This document shows positions 1-11,640 of a DNA stretch of 64,000 bases, piece after piece. The DNA lies in contig NC_092317.1 of the NCBI RefSeq assembly GCF_036785885.1, positions 2,420,501-2,484,500 on the forward strand. Reading direction: 5' to 3'. The notes under the pieces are model-generated. The model was not told the origin of the DNA and did no database searches. It saw only the letters and a list, made by a program, of their open reading frames with translations. A program made the translations under genes and the position numbers. Numbering within the stretch: position 1 is the stretch's first letter; each line of letters starts with the position of its first letter. Origin of the DNA: Coffea arabica (lineage: Eukaryota > Streptophyta > Magnoliopsida > Gentianales > Rubiaceae).

Positions 1-45
1 CCCTGTATGTCTAATAGATGAATTTACGTGCTTCTTTTTTGCCAG

Positions 46-268
46 ACTTTATCATTATGTGCCAACAAAAGAGTATTCAATACCTAATTTTTCCAAGAAG
101 AAAAAAGTACTAATATCTCTTGTTCGTTGGGCTGTTCTTGTATATATGAATTCGTCAGCGTCCAACAATACATGTTTCACCCACAAGTTCAACGAGCGCA
201 GTTCTGAGTCTGAGATGCTTGATGGCTTAAAGGGACTCTATTCTTGGCATATGGCCTGCGGTCTCTAG
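46..268 (+). CDS. Possible last coding exon of an unidentified gene
   Basis: A pyrimidine-rich stretch ending in a good acceptor (CAG at 43-45) is followed by an open frame of about 73 codons that stops at 266-268. The frame contains a lysine run (KKKKVL) followed by LISLVRWAVLVY, and ends WHMACGL. No ATG near the start fits an independent gene, so I read it as a 3'-terminal exon whose upstream part lies outside the window. I do not recognise the protein family. The frame could also be chance, since the region beyond it is typical AT-rich intergenic DNA. A transcript crossing the acceptor would decide. Confidence 0.3.
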
Positions 269-708
269 CTGCTATTTTAAGATTCTACTCATATAGATTC
301 AGTTAACAAGTTTTGGGTACTAGCTGACAAGGTGCTAGTACAGCTATACGTTATATATATATATATATGTGTGTGTATATTTGTCCAACGTTGCTTCGAG
401 GGCACTCGTTGAAACGTACAATTAGTCAATAATTGTACACACATTTGTTATATCGTTTAGATTTAATGACATTTTTATTTGTCTTTACCTTTCTTAAAAA
501 TAACACATTCATTAACATATGCCCTTAGGACACCCATAAACAAGCTCTTACCTTAAAAGGAAAGAAGAAAAACCCATTGTTTTAATTTTGCCTCACGTTG
601 CATGAACATTTGTTCAATAATGAGTCAAAAATAAAAACCATTTTCTTTCATCAATCCCAGCTAGCGAACTTCGTATTAAGCATTCAACCGAATGAGACTT
701 AATTACAT

Positions 709-1030
709 CTTGCACCTTTCACTATATCTGAATTTCCATTTTGGTTACTAAACTTTAAAATGAGACACACTAATCATTAAAGTATATCATGCGTCACACT
801 TTAGTTGCTAAAGTTTAAAATCTTACTTTAGTTCCTAAACTATAAAATCTTTTCCACTCAATCTCTAAATTATAAAATTTATTCCACTTAATTATAAAAT
901 CTGTCTCACTTCCCTTAACGATTTTATTTACGTGTGATAAATTTTATATTTTAGGAATTAAAGTGTCCTATTTTAAAGTATAGGAACACAGGTGAAAATT
1001 CGTGTATAGTCGAAGGTTGCAAAGTGGAAT
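709..1030. mobile_element. Foldback MITE-like element
   Basis: The two ends are imperfect inverted repeats of about 60 bp. The left end reads CTTGCACCTTTCACTATA, and the reverse complement of the right end reads CTTTGCAACCTTCGACTATA. Further in, ACTTTAGTTCCTAAACTATA is mirrored by the complement of a matching stretch near 950. The element is AT-rich and non-coding. I could not see a convincing target-site duplication, so its superfamily is open. Confidence 0.5.
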
Positions 1031-1568
1031 TTATCCACTAGTGAATGAGTCCGACACTTTATAAAGGACACGACACTCTGCTTCAAGAAAAAGATAATTA
1101 TTAATACGGTACATATTTTGTTTGAAAATGAGAGATCAAGAGTTTAGCCCAAACGAGTCCTTAAATGAATGAGAGGCGATTGCAGAGCCCAAGCTCTCTG
1201 TTTAAGGAAGCGTGAGTTTTAAGTTTTAACCAGTTGAACCAATTTTTGAAAATATCCAAAACTTTTTATATTTTCTATGCCAGAATGATATTCTAATCAT
1301 GGTTCTTATTCATTAGTATAATTCGTTGAGGACATAGAAATGGCAATCATTAGTGCGAAGGACAGTGTTCTCTCTAACCATTATTTGGTATCCTCCCCAA
1401 AGTCTGTGATTTACTTGATTAAGAAATGACTTTAGCAACATCCACAAATATATACTTGTCAATGTGGAGTTTGGAGGCAAATCCATAATGGCTTTGATTA
1501 CTTAAAAGTCTTTAAATGATATAAAAGATACCACTAAGTTCACACGGTCACAACACTTGAAGTGTTCC

Positions 1569-1835
1569 TTTTTTTTTTTTTTTTGGTTATAATAATTTGG
1601 TAGGAAACAGAAAGGAGGATACATAAATGACTAGCTTGGTTCTGATACAATAATCTGAGAAATTTGAACTCTTCTAACACTACTAACATCATCTACACAA
1701 ATTTCCCATCAGCACAGCAGCAGGAGGATCGCAAAACTGAAAAGAACTCTTCATCTTGAGAAGCTCCTAATTTGCTCATGAAATCTGCACAATAGTTTGC
1801 TTCCCTAATTCGGTCAGTTATCATTTATCACCTCC
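1569..1835 (-). mobile_element. 5'-truncated non-LTR retrotransposon (LINE) 3' end
   Basis: Read on the minus strand, a frame at about 1693-1815 encodes DRIREANYCADFMSKLGASQ and stops after DGKFV. The REAN-CADFMSKLG pattern is typical of the C-terminal RNase H-like region of plant LINE polyproteins. It is followed by about 110 bases of 3' UTR and a 16-base poly-A tail, seen as poly-T at 1569-1584 on the plus strand. Reverse transcriptase and the rest of the element are absent, the usual outcome of 5' truncation at insertion. Confidence 0.6.
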
Positions 1836-3656
1836 CACTTTGACTAGATTATCTACCCATGATTACCTTTCCAGTAATGCAAGAAAAGTATTAAAGTTCA
1901 AGATAGATTTTTATTCAAGTGATATGTTGTATATTGAAGCCATATGTTTCTAAAGGTGGAAAACAAAAAACAAGAAATTATTTTTCTTAATAGTTCAAGA
2001 AGAGACTCCAAATCTTATTAAGTTAAAAAGAAAGGGAAGATTTTGAGAGTCAAACCAAGACCTAAGGGTGGAAGGAGGGTCGAGAGTCGAATCAAGAATC
2101 TCATGATCATTCGACTATTATTCGTACCAATTAGGTTGCGTTTTTTAGACAACAAGAGATCATTTAAATAATAATACAAGGCAACGTGTAGTTTTAGATG
2201 AATTCATTAGATATAGTCAAGTAGTAAAGTAGATTCGCACATTATCAAAGATCGAGCAAATAAAATGCCAAAAAAGAGGTCCTACGCCTCAGCTTAGCCC
2301 TATTTTCCTAATCGAGAAGGAAAGCCCCAACATGTATGTATATAATGAAATGACTAAATCAAGAATGTACAAACCCAAATTTTCTGTACCTGCTCTTAAG
2401 TGAGATACTATCCTATGAATAAATACGTTTGACTCATGGACTACCTGCACAGACATCTATCTTTAATTTTTTTTTTATTGGGATTTACGGGTTGATATGA
2501 GAGGTTTTTCTTTATCGAAATTCATGTGCATGAGAGATTTTTCTGAGTTTTATTCACTCAACAAGATGCTACTAACTAATAAGTTTCAAAATAGAAATTC
2601 AATATTCCAATTCACACTACTGGCATCTTGAACCACTAGTAACATGCCGCATCATATTTACAGTAAAATGCCAAAAAAGAGGTCCTACGCACAATTTTCT
2701 CATTCTCATTTTGTGTGGAAACTTATTATTGATCCGGATTTGGCCTTTGCTCAATCTGCCAAAGCGGATAATCTTGAATTTCATACTTCAGGCCTGATAA
2801 TGTTGAAAATTTCGTCCCAACGATAAATCAACAAATTTTCTTTGGCAAACTATATAACAAGCAAAAGCACTGCGTACATGCTATAATAATTAATATCCGT
2901 GTGGTTCACTTGAAACACTGAGCTTCGTTTGTCCATCAAACGGGAGGATCATTGAAGGCCAAACAAACATCAAGATCTTGAAATTCATTCATTTGCATGC
3001 AGAATATATCCAAGTTACAGTGTAATGGCAAAAACCTATCAATATGTGGCCGCCCGATTTCTTTGTAATTAATCATTCTGGTCTCCGTCGATTATCTAGC
3101 CTCTGGTCTTGGACGCCATTCCAAGAAATAGTAGAGACCCAGACAGTGAGCTGAATTACTCCTACGTTGGATTAGACCTCCATGGAACATTCAACAGGTA
3201 GACAAATGTCATCCACCAAAAAGCTAGAACACTGGGCTATTCAACCATTCAAGTGGACAAGAACAGTTTCGATCTACATTTGCCGGTGAAAAATTTTACT
3301 ATGACAGTAAAAGTTGGGTAGTTAACTAGGGAAAAGAAAAAGTTAGTTGAGTATGGAAAGGATTCTCGCTACCATATCTAACGGTCAACCTCTGCCAGCC
3401 CCACCGCCTGTCTCAACGATCTTTATTGTTTTCCCTCCCTCTCACAAATTAACTGTGTCTTTATAGTCTCGTTTGTCTTATATCCTTAAATCAAGCAGAC
3501 CCCACCCCCTTCCCAGCCCTCTTTTCTTCCCATGTCCGGGTGTCACACACAGATAACACACACTAGCCCAGAAAACAAAATCTCATTGTGAATATTTGAA
3601 AGCTTCCACCATAGAGAAGCCCCTTCAATCAACCCCAGAAGAAGCCCACGAGTGAC

Positions 3657-6600
3657 ATGGGCGTTTTGGACATGTCGAATCCTCCTCCAACTTCTCAAAC
3701 CAAAGATTTTTTCCCGTCTCCTGCTCTCTCCCTTAGCCTTGTACTATTTTTCTCTACCATTTCTTTAATAATTAATTGTTATCCTTTGCACTTACTTTAA
3801 GCCTTTAAGGACAGCGGAAAGACAAAACTTTTCTAACCAAGCTTTTATGGTTTTTGCTTCCCCCCCCCCCCCCCCCCCCTTTTTCTTTTGCGGTTCTTCT
3901 AGGCTGGGATTTTTCGTCGTGGTGCGGCGGCCGCCAACTTGGAAGTGGAGGAGGGAGATGAAGGAAGTGGCGGCGGCGGAGCAGCAGCAGCAGGAGGAGG
4001 CAGGAGAGAAGAGACAGTGGAAATCAGTAGTGAAAATTCTGGACCCTTGAGGTCGAGGTCGGATGATATGGATGATTATGAAGGCGAAGGAGAGCAAGAT
4101 GACGGTGGTGAGGATGACCAAAACAACAAGAAAAAGAAGAGAAAGAAATATCACAGACACACCGCTGAACAAATTAGAGAAATGGAGGCGTATGTTCCTT
4201 CTTTCTTCTTTCTAGACTGTTTGTACTAGCGTACAATACATACAATAACACATTCTTATGATTATTATTCCACTGCGTCAACTAAAACCTTATATTTCTA
4301 ATTAAGTAAGAAATTTGTAGACTACCTTTTAACTTAATTTGATGCAACATATATTTATCTCGGTTAATTACTAGGATTCGGTGACCAGAAACTTTACAAA
4401 ATTGATGCTTGCTGAAAATTTGGTTCACTTCTTGGGCTAATTAATAAATACACATGTAAGGTAAGCTTCTTCTAAGACTTGAATAGCTGTCAAAAAAACA
4501 AGAAGATTACTAGTGTAAAGATGAAAAGTCGGGGTCAGATGTCAGAATAAATTTTGTCGATCTTAGCATGCTGTTATTTAATTATAAGCGGCTTAAGGTC
4601 TCCTTTCCAATCACATACTATTTGTTAATTCAGTAGTAAAAGAATAAATTATAAAAAGTGCATTTCTCATGCACGTAAGTAAAAATCCCTTTTTATTTTT
4701 TTGGTGTCCGTAACGTACGTGTATCTAGTTGGGCCTGTATATTCTGCTTCTCTGTCGCGTATCAGTACTATACATACATTTTTCCGCCATTAATGTTGAG
4801 CATGCATGTCCCCATATGATATTGGACTTTTTCTAGCAGTCATTATTATTTTTATTGTCCATGAATAATTAATGCTGTATCCCTTTACACGTATGCTTCA
4901 ATGGGCAGTTTGTTCAAGGAGTCGCCCCACCCAGATGAGAAGCAAAGGCAACAGCTTAGCAAGCAATTAGGCCTTCATCCTAGGCAAGTCAAATTTTGGT
5001 TTCAAAATCGTCGAACCCAAATCAAGGTATGCATGCACTTTTAGCACATTATAAATATTTGTTTCCTATAAAGGAACGAGAAAACTGATTATGATGTGTT
5101 CCTGCTAGTTGGATGATTTATTAGTTCTTGATCTTGAACAGGTTTATTGATTTTAACTGTGTTCTTATCTGAGGGATCATGGTCCTATATATAACAGATG
5201 TAGCAATATGGATGGCTAATGCAGGCTATTCAGGAACGTCATGAAAATGGCTTGTTGAAAACGGAACTGGAAAAGCTTCGCGACGAGAATAAAGCATTAA
5301 GGGAGACCATTCAAAAAGCTTCTTGTCCTAGCTGCGGTTTTGCTACATCCGCCAAGGGTCCTTCTACAGCCTCCGACGAACAACAGCTACGAATTGAAAA
5401 TGCTAGACTTAAAGCCGAGGTCCCCAGAAATCTTTAACGTATTTATTTTTCCTTAGTCACTAAAAAATAAAGAATTACACAAGATGCAAAATTTCCTAAT
5501 TATCCTTTTTTTTTAATTTTTTTTTTTAACGGAAGACTTGCTGCAGGTGGAAAAACTTAGAGCAGCTCTTGGGAGATACACCCCTGGAACATCACCGAGC
5601 AATTCATCTTGCTCAGCAGGAAACGAATTTGAGAACAGGAGTTGCTTAGAGTTTTACAGTGGCATATTCGGGCTGGAAAAGTCGCGAATAATGGAAATTG
5701 TCAATCAAGCATTGGAAGAGCTTAAACAAATGGCTACTTTAGGACAACCTCTATGGATCCGAAGTTTAGAAAGTGGAAGGGAGATTCTTAACTATGACGA
5801 ATACATGAAAAAATTTCCCTTTGAGAATGCAAATAACGCGGGGCCTAAGAGACCTATTGAGGCCTCGAGGGAGACTGGAATTGTGTTTGTTGAGCTCCCT
5901 CGGCTTGTTCAATGCTTCATGGATGTGGTAAACTCTGAGGATGTTTTTGCCCCTCTCCAAATTCCAAATTGCATGATTGATCTCCATTTGCACTCGCAAT
6001 TATGGCTGTCAAGAGATGGTTTTTTACTAGCAGTATTTTGTGTATTTTTGTCTTGCAGAATCAGTGGAAAGAAATGTTCCCCGGCCGGGTTTCAAAGGCA
6101 GCTACGGTTGATGTTGTATGCATGGGTGAAGGGGCTAACAGAGACGGACTAGTTCAGCTGGTAAGCACCTTTTTCATCTGTATTTTCCACGTAAATTTTG
6201 GTTGATAATCATTAGAAGGATGGATCTAGTTGAGGAGTTTCCTCTAATCAAATTGATTTACATCGTATTTTCTTTTCATAAAAAAAGAACGAGCCTGTCT
6301 GGTCACGTCAAGTCATGATATTTCACGAATCAATTGATGACTGGACGTAAATTATTTCCATTACCAATAATTTCATTCGATTTCTTATTATTCTCATCAA
6401 CTAGATAGTCACGCTCTAGAGAAATTACGTGCTCCCAAAATTTCATTACCCTTGGTCCACTGCTGAAGAAAAGGAAAACTCATAGCATAACTGAACCAGG
6501 AGCAATGTCAAATCCATATCTTTTGATAAGAAGTGCAGATCCCAAATTCTAAATCGTAATCAAAGAGTTGAAACAGTTGACCGTCGATGTCAACTTTGAA

Positions 6601-8429
6601 ATCGTTGAACAGTTCACTTTGCTGCCGCATGGTTTGTGCATGGTCATTCCTAAACTTTGCACCTCGACGGTAAACTTACTCTGAAACATGGTATCAACTT
6701 AACTGAGAATAGGACCGAAGTAGTGGGATTGTGTGTCTGACTTGCATCCATCCATGTGAATATGGAGGTAAGTTCCAAAATTTTGCATAAGAAAGCTTCC
6801 TTACTGGGCCCAAGAAAGATCCTAAACAGTAGTTTTACCCTACTGGCCACTGCAGATGTTTGCGGAGCTGCAAATGCTCACTCCAATGGTGCCCACAAGA
6901 GAAGTCTATTTTGTCCGATATTCCAAACAAATAAGTGCGGATCAATGGGCAATTGTTGATGTCTCGATTGACAAAGTGGAAGACAGCGTTGATGCATCCC
7001 TAACAAAATGCAGAAAACGTCCATCTGGCTGCATCATTGAGGATAAATCAAATGGCCACTGCAAGGTAATCTTCCTTAATCAAGTTTCTGAATCTGATAC
7101 TGGACTCATTTTGCTCAATCATCTAAAAATTAATTAGACTTCAATTATAGTTCCGGTGGATCTGTTTTACATGGTTTCTCAGGTGACTTGGGTAGAGCAT
7201 CTGGAATGTCAGAAAAGTACAGTTCACTCCTTGTACCGCGCAGTAGTAAATAGTGGTCTAGCTTTTGGTGCAAGGCATTGGATGACAACATTGCAGCTAC
7301 AATGTGAAAGGCTTGCGTTCTTTATGGCAACAAATGTTCCTACCAAAGATTCCAGTGGTACTTCAGAATCGCTAATGCCTCTATTCGAGTTCTTTACATG
7401 ATTTAGGGCTATATGAATGTTAACCTGAAATTTCTGAATTACTAAACTAGGAGTTGCCACACTCGCTGGGAGGAAAAGCATACTGAAATTGGCGCACAGA
7501 ATGACAGTAAGCTTTTGTCGTGCACCAGGTGCATCAAGCTATAATACATGGAGCAAAATCACTAGTAAAAGTGGAGATGACATTAGGGTGGCTTCAAGGA
7601 AAAACTTGAATGACCCTGGAGAACCTCTTGGGGTAATTCTATGTGCAGTTTCCTCCGTGTGGCTACCAGTATCTCACCATGACTTATTTGACTTCCTAAG
7701 AGATGAATCCCGTCGCAATGAGGTTTGGCACTCCTTGTTCAAGACATCAAAATAAACTTCTATGGTTCTAAACTAAATCAAGTCAAGATGGTTGACTCAT
7801 TTCGCTGCATATGTTGCAGTGGGACATGATGTTAAATGGAGCTCCAGCACAATCCATTGCAAACTTGGCCAAAGGGCAGGATCGAGGGAATGCCGTCACC
7901 ATCCAAGTGAGTCATCTGTCCCAAGATGAGGAGATTTTGTATCACCACATCTTTCCTCCTCGCATCCCCAACCCCTCTACTTTCCTAATGTCCTTTTAAG
8001 AATAAGGGCACTAAAAACATCAAACTATGTTGTGTTTCAACCCTGTTTCAGACAATAAAAACCAAAGACAACAGCATGTGGGTGCTCCAAGATAGCTGCA
8101 CAAATGCCTACGAGTCAATGGTGGTCTATGCCCCAGTGGATATTAGTAGCATGCAATCAGTTATGACGGGCTGTGACTCCAGCAATATTGCTGTACTACC
8201 TTCAGGTTTCTCAATTCTTTTGGATGGAGTGGAATCAAGGCCTCTGGTTATCACATCTAGGCTGGAAGAGAAGAGTTCGGAAGGAGGATCCCTACTTACT
8301 ATTGCTTTTCAAATCCTAACTAGTAACTCTCCAACAGCAAAACCTTCGGTAGAATCTCTAGAATCAGTTAACACCTTAATATCATGTACATTACAGAAGA
8401 TCAAGGCAAGCTTGAACTGTGAAGATTGA
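3657..8429 (+). CDS. GL2: GLABRA2-type HD-ZIP class IV transcription factor
   Basis: Eleven exons: 3657-3740, 3903-4189, 4909-5026, 5225-5419, 5547-5927, 6059-6160, 6856-7065, 7183-7357, 7451-7722, 7820-7906, 8052-8429. Together they give about 762 residues (Arabidopsis GL2 is about 747). The short first exon encodes [13 protein letters not shown] and continues as AGIFR in exon 2, the GL2 N-terminal signature, which fixes the start. An acidic stretch precedes the homeodomain (about 105-163, ending [13 protein letters not shown]). A leucine zipper interrupted by a CPSCG loop follows (about 164-235). Then come the START domain (about 255-490) and the C-terminal HD-SAD region. In Arabidopsis GL2 is a nuclear factor that promotes trichome and represses root-hair fate, so a role in epidermal cell fate is inferred. 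All phases join cleanly with no frameshift. A GL2-like paralogue cannot be excluded. Confidence 0.93.
3860..3879. repeat. C20 homopolymer in GL2 intron 1
   Basis: Twenty consecutive C residues lie inside the 162-nt first intron, just upstream of its acceptor at 3901-3902. In the transcript this adds a pure poly-C segment to the polypyrimidine tract, and the other DNA strand carries G20. Its length is likely variable and it may be a sequencing weak point. Confidence 0.9.
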
Positions 8430-9854
8430 TGATTATCCTGGTTAAATGAATAGGTTTTACTTGACTGTAAAACATATTACTCCCTTTGGTTATAGAAACT
8501 GTGGAAAGCATTTTGTTCATTTTAGTTGCTCAATTTTCTCTTTTCTATTTGGATGTGCTGACCTTTATGTATGTGCTGTCCTATTATATTTTCTCCTTTG
8601 GGAGCCCAACTGTCTAGGCCAGGCGTGATATTTACGAATGCACTGATATTCCTATTTGCACATCTTTCAGAGTATATTCCTTCCCTACTATTAGTGAAAT
8701 TGTCTGAAGTCTTAATTACAAAATGGCTAGAACGGACAAAGATATTTGATTTGGTCTCACCCAATGTGCATAATCACTGGAGAGAAAAGGGCTTAATAGT
8801 TGTCTCACGACCGAGCAAGGCATCCATGTAGCAATCTAGCATGTTGTAACTCAATAGTTTATATAAAGGCAACCACGAAAATAGCTTTAAGATGCATAGC
8901 AACAAAAGAAATAGAAGGCATTGCAGCTCCTTACAAAAAATACTGGAGAGTGATTATCACATGAGTTTTATAACAAGGAATATGCCAGTTTAGCTGCCTT
9001 TCCTACATTTTCATTATTCATGATTTCCAAAGTTCCTAATGAGAAGAATCGATTCCAACATACAAGTGTCTACACATCAACAAGTATGGAGTCACGTCCT
9101 CCAGTGGCATACTTAGGATCCCTTGCTATAGTTAATTCATACCTACAAACGCAATACTCTTCCAAAACCTTGCCCTCTTTAAACTCTTCAACTCATCACA
9201 ATACAAATTTTTTTAATACCAATGAAGGAGAGGACAAGCATAAATCTCTCAAATCTCACCTGACTCACTTGAGGCTTAGATATAGCAGATGGCAGAAAGA
9301 TACACCAATTCTCTCTATATATTTCTTTTTCAGGTTTCGATGAATTTGGCAAAATTGGGAATTGCACGACTACTAGCTCCATCATAAAGTAGTATTATCA
9401 CCTTATGGGAAAAAATGTCATCTACAAGGACAAAAAGGACGACGATAACAGAAATCCTTAAGGATTTAGCTGAACCTGAAAAGGATAATTTTTTTTTTTC
9501 TCAGAAAAGCGTCAGTTATTAACCAATTTAAAGGTTAGGAGTCATAAAGGACCAGCCTTGTTCTCTAAACCAGCATTCTGAGCCCCTCTGAAGCCGCAAG
9601 TAGTCGATAATGTTCCTTTTTACGTCTTCTATTCTCTAAGGATACCATATATGTTTCAGGTAAATCAACCTATGATCATGACTGTACGGCAAAAATCTCT
9701 GAACAACCAAAGTCCATAACCGGGCAAAATATATAAGTCCAAAACCAAAATCCATCACATTACATAAAACTAAAAAAAATCAGCTATCAGACAGAAAAAT
9801 CCATCTCAAGAGCTGGATGAGTAAAGAAAATGGCACAATCCAAGTTAAGATTTT
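8430..9854. other. Intergenic region between GL2 and RPS17
   Basis: This contains the GL2 3' UTR and then, toward 9854, the 3' UTR of the minus-strand RPS17 gene. The genes are convergent. Open frames at 8446-8831 and 9020-9343 have no recognisable domain, splice context or codon pattern and look like chance. I see no structured repeat. Confidence 0.6.
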
Positions 9855-10352
9855 TCAAGTACCAACAGAGCCCTCAATCTGATTTTGCTGGTCAGACTCA
9901 AGCTTCAGTCCAAGCTCCTGCGGGACCAACTCTTTCGCCTTGGGCGCATTCCTTCCAACAACAGGGACAGCAAGAAAAGTTTTAGTCTTGCTAATGGGCC
10001 TGCCCTTTTCAAGCTGCACAAAGTCCCCAACTTTGAATTGGTTTAAAGGGTCATGAGCCTGATACTTCTTCTTCTTCCTGACCCTCCTCTTGTACTTGGG
10101 ATGCGGCGCGAGGCGTGTAACTTCCACGGCCACGGTTTTGTCATTGGTGGCACAAACAACTCGGCCTTGCATTGATTTCATGGCTCGAATTGGGGGGAGA
10201 ACTGTAAGGGGTGAAGTGCGGGCATTGGAGAGAGAAGAAGAGGGTTTAGATAGAAGGGAAATTGGGGTGGATCCGTGGAGAAATGGGGTGGAGAGGGTGA
10301 GGGATTTGAATTGGGATAACGGAACGTGGAGGAAAGCAGAGGTTGCAGACAT
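9855..10352 (-). CDS. RPS17: 30S ribosomal protein S17, chloroplast precursor
   Basis: A single uninterrupted reading frame of 165 residues. Residues 1 to about 55 are rich in Ser, Thr, Leu and Pro with no acidic residues, as expected of a plastid transit peptide. The uS17 fold follows: MQGRVVCATNDKTVAVEV, then a basic KYKRRVRKKKKYQAHD stretch and KVGDFVQLEKGRPISKTK. Bacterial-type S17 binds 16S rRNA early in small-subunit assembly, so the protein should act in the plastid 30S subunit. The C-terminal tail past the core is typical of plant plastid forms. The first in-frame ATG is used. A SINE sits about 130 bp upstream of the start and may lie within or next to the promoter or leader. Confidence 0.93.
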   Translation of the reverse strand: MSATSAFLHVPLSQFKSLTLSTPFLHGSTPISLLSKPSSSLSNARTSPLTVLPPIRAMKSMQGRVVCATNDKTVAVEVTRLAPHPKYKRRVRKKKKYQAHDPLNQFKVGDFVQLEKGRPISKTKTFLAVPVVGRNAPKAKELVPQELGLKLESDQQNQIEGSVGT

Positions 10353-10480
10353 CTTTCGAGCGCTGGTGGGGAGTTTGGATAAGGCAGGTTCAAGTCTTTT
10401 TTACTCGGACTCGGTGTGCAGACAGCAGAGCAATCGAGCAGCTCCTCATCGATTGATCGGGCTTGAATCCAATTCGAACT

Positions 10481-10660
10481 TCTTTTTTTTTTTTTTTTTC
10501 AACACAGGGGTGTCCGGGTCAAGACCCGAAGGCGGCCCGACTAATCCCCTGCGTCTGGAGTACAGCGCCACCCCAACCGCACCCAGGCGTTAGGTGAGGT
10601 TCGATCCCACGACCTTGCGAGTGGTTTTCCAGCCGCAGACCGGGTGATCTAACCCCGGGG
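10481..10660 (-). mobile_element. tRNA-derived SINE with 12-bp target-site duplication
   Basis: Read on the minus strand the element starts at 10660 and ends in a poly-A tail (poly-T at 10483-10499). Near its 5' end it carries an A-box-like GGTTAGATCACCCGG and a B-box-like GGGATCGAACCTCAC, the internal RNA polymerase III promoter of tRNA-derived SINEs. The flanks are an identical 12-bp direct repeat, CCAATTCGAACT, at 10469-10480 and 10661-10672. The intact duplication argues for a fairly young insertion. Confidence 0.85.
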
Positions 10661-11519
10661 CCAATTCGAACTATTCAAGTAAGCTTTATGTTCAAAGTTC
10701 GACTACGTATGTTGTGGGCTCGTGAGCTTCTTGAGCGCTACCAAGTATTCGGTATAATATTTAATTAATATATTATAAATAATAAAAATATTTTTTAAAT
10801 TGATTATTTACAATATCTATCTCAATAATTAAATATGAAATATTTACTTCAATAATTAAATATTTGCTGCAATATTTACTTCAAAAGTATTGAGTACTTC
10901 AATATATAATTGAAGTTTATATGAGGAGAGTAATAAAGAGTACCAATTTGTAAGGGCATGCCAATGCCTATGTAACAAATAAAAATCAGAATTGGTTTTA
11001 CGTATTACCTTTTTTATTGGAATTATTTTACATTTGTAATAAGTTCACATACCTTCCATGAGCTGTATCACAGATTCAGCTAGACCCTCTGGTTTGATTA
11101 ACTATTTACCCCTCTTCTAATTACACCGTTTGGATAACAATAGAAAACCCAAAAAAGCTGACATCATCAAAAATAAAATCCTTTTGAATTCTCTGAAATA
11201 TCCTTTTTTTTTATTTTCAAAACAATTTTTCCTACCAACTCACTCTTTCTCAGTCACAACAGTTTTTGACCTTTTTTTAGTTGATAGGCACATTTACCAC
11301 AATAATTTTCCTTTAAACCAAAAAAGGGAAAAAAAAAACAGTGCACTATCACCACTATTTAAATTAAAATATAATGAAATAAAATAAAAACAAACACAAA
11401 AACCCACCACACGAATTCACATTAATTTTGATCACCCCTAACCATTATGCCTCAATCTATTAACAATTGCAAAATCTCATTCAACCATAGAGAATTCAAA
11501 GTGAAAATTACTGAGAAGA

Positions 11520-11640
11520 CCTTAGTTTAGTGGTTAGAGTTGAGGCATCATGAATTAGAAATTCTAGACTCTATTTCATGAATTAGAAATTCTAGACTCA
11601 AGTCCGCTAATTCTAGAGTTGAGGTAATATAAAGACACTA
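11520..11640 (+). repeat. SINE-like remnant with internal 28-bp tandem duplication
   Basis: A motif close to a tRNA A box (TTTAGTGGTTAGAG) is followed by a 28-bp unit duplicated head-to-tail at 11549-11576 and 11577-11604. The shared core is GAATTAGAAATTCTAGACTC. The layout fits a decayed tRNA-derived SINE, but no clear poly-A tail boundary or target duplication is visible. Confidence 0.35.

Larger units (their letters stand above)
269..3656. other. Intergenic region and GL2 upstream region
   Basis: No gene is supported here. It holds a TA/TG microsatellite (about 351-378), a foldback MITE (about 709-1030), the truncated 3' end of a LINE (about 1569-1835) and a 27-bp direct repeat at 2261-2287 and 2664-2690. 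The last several hundred bases become less AT-rich (CT-rich from about 3400) and probably contain the promoter and 5' leader of the GL2-type gene. The small open frame at 2644-2826 includes one copy of the 27-bp repeat and has no visible domain, so I do not call it. Confidence 0.6.

Noticed and set aside
3792-4172. 126-codon minus-strand frame antisense to GL2 exon 2
   Set aside because: It is the antisense shadow of the acidic and Gly/Ala-rich GL2 exon 2 and spans the C20 tract. The peptide is low complexity.
8571-8831. 86-codon frame after the GL2 stop
   Set aside because: It falls in the expected 3' UTR, shows no homology I recognise, and overlaps an equally long minus-strand frame.
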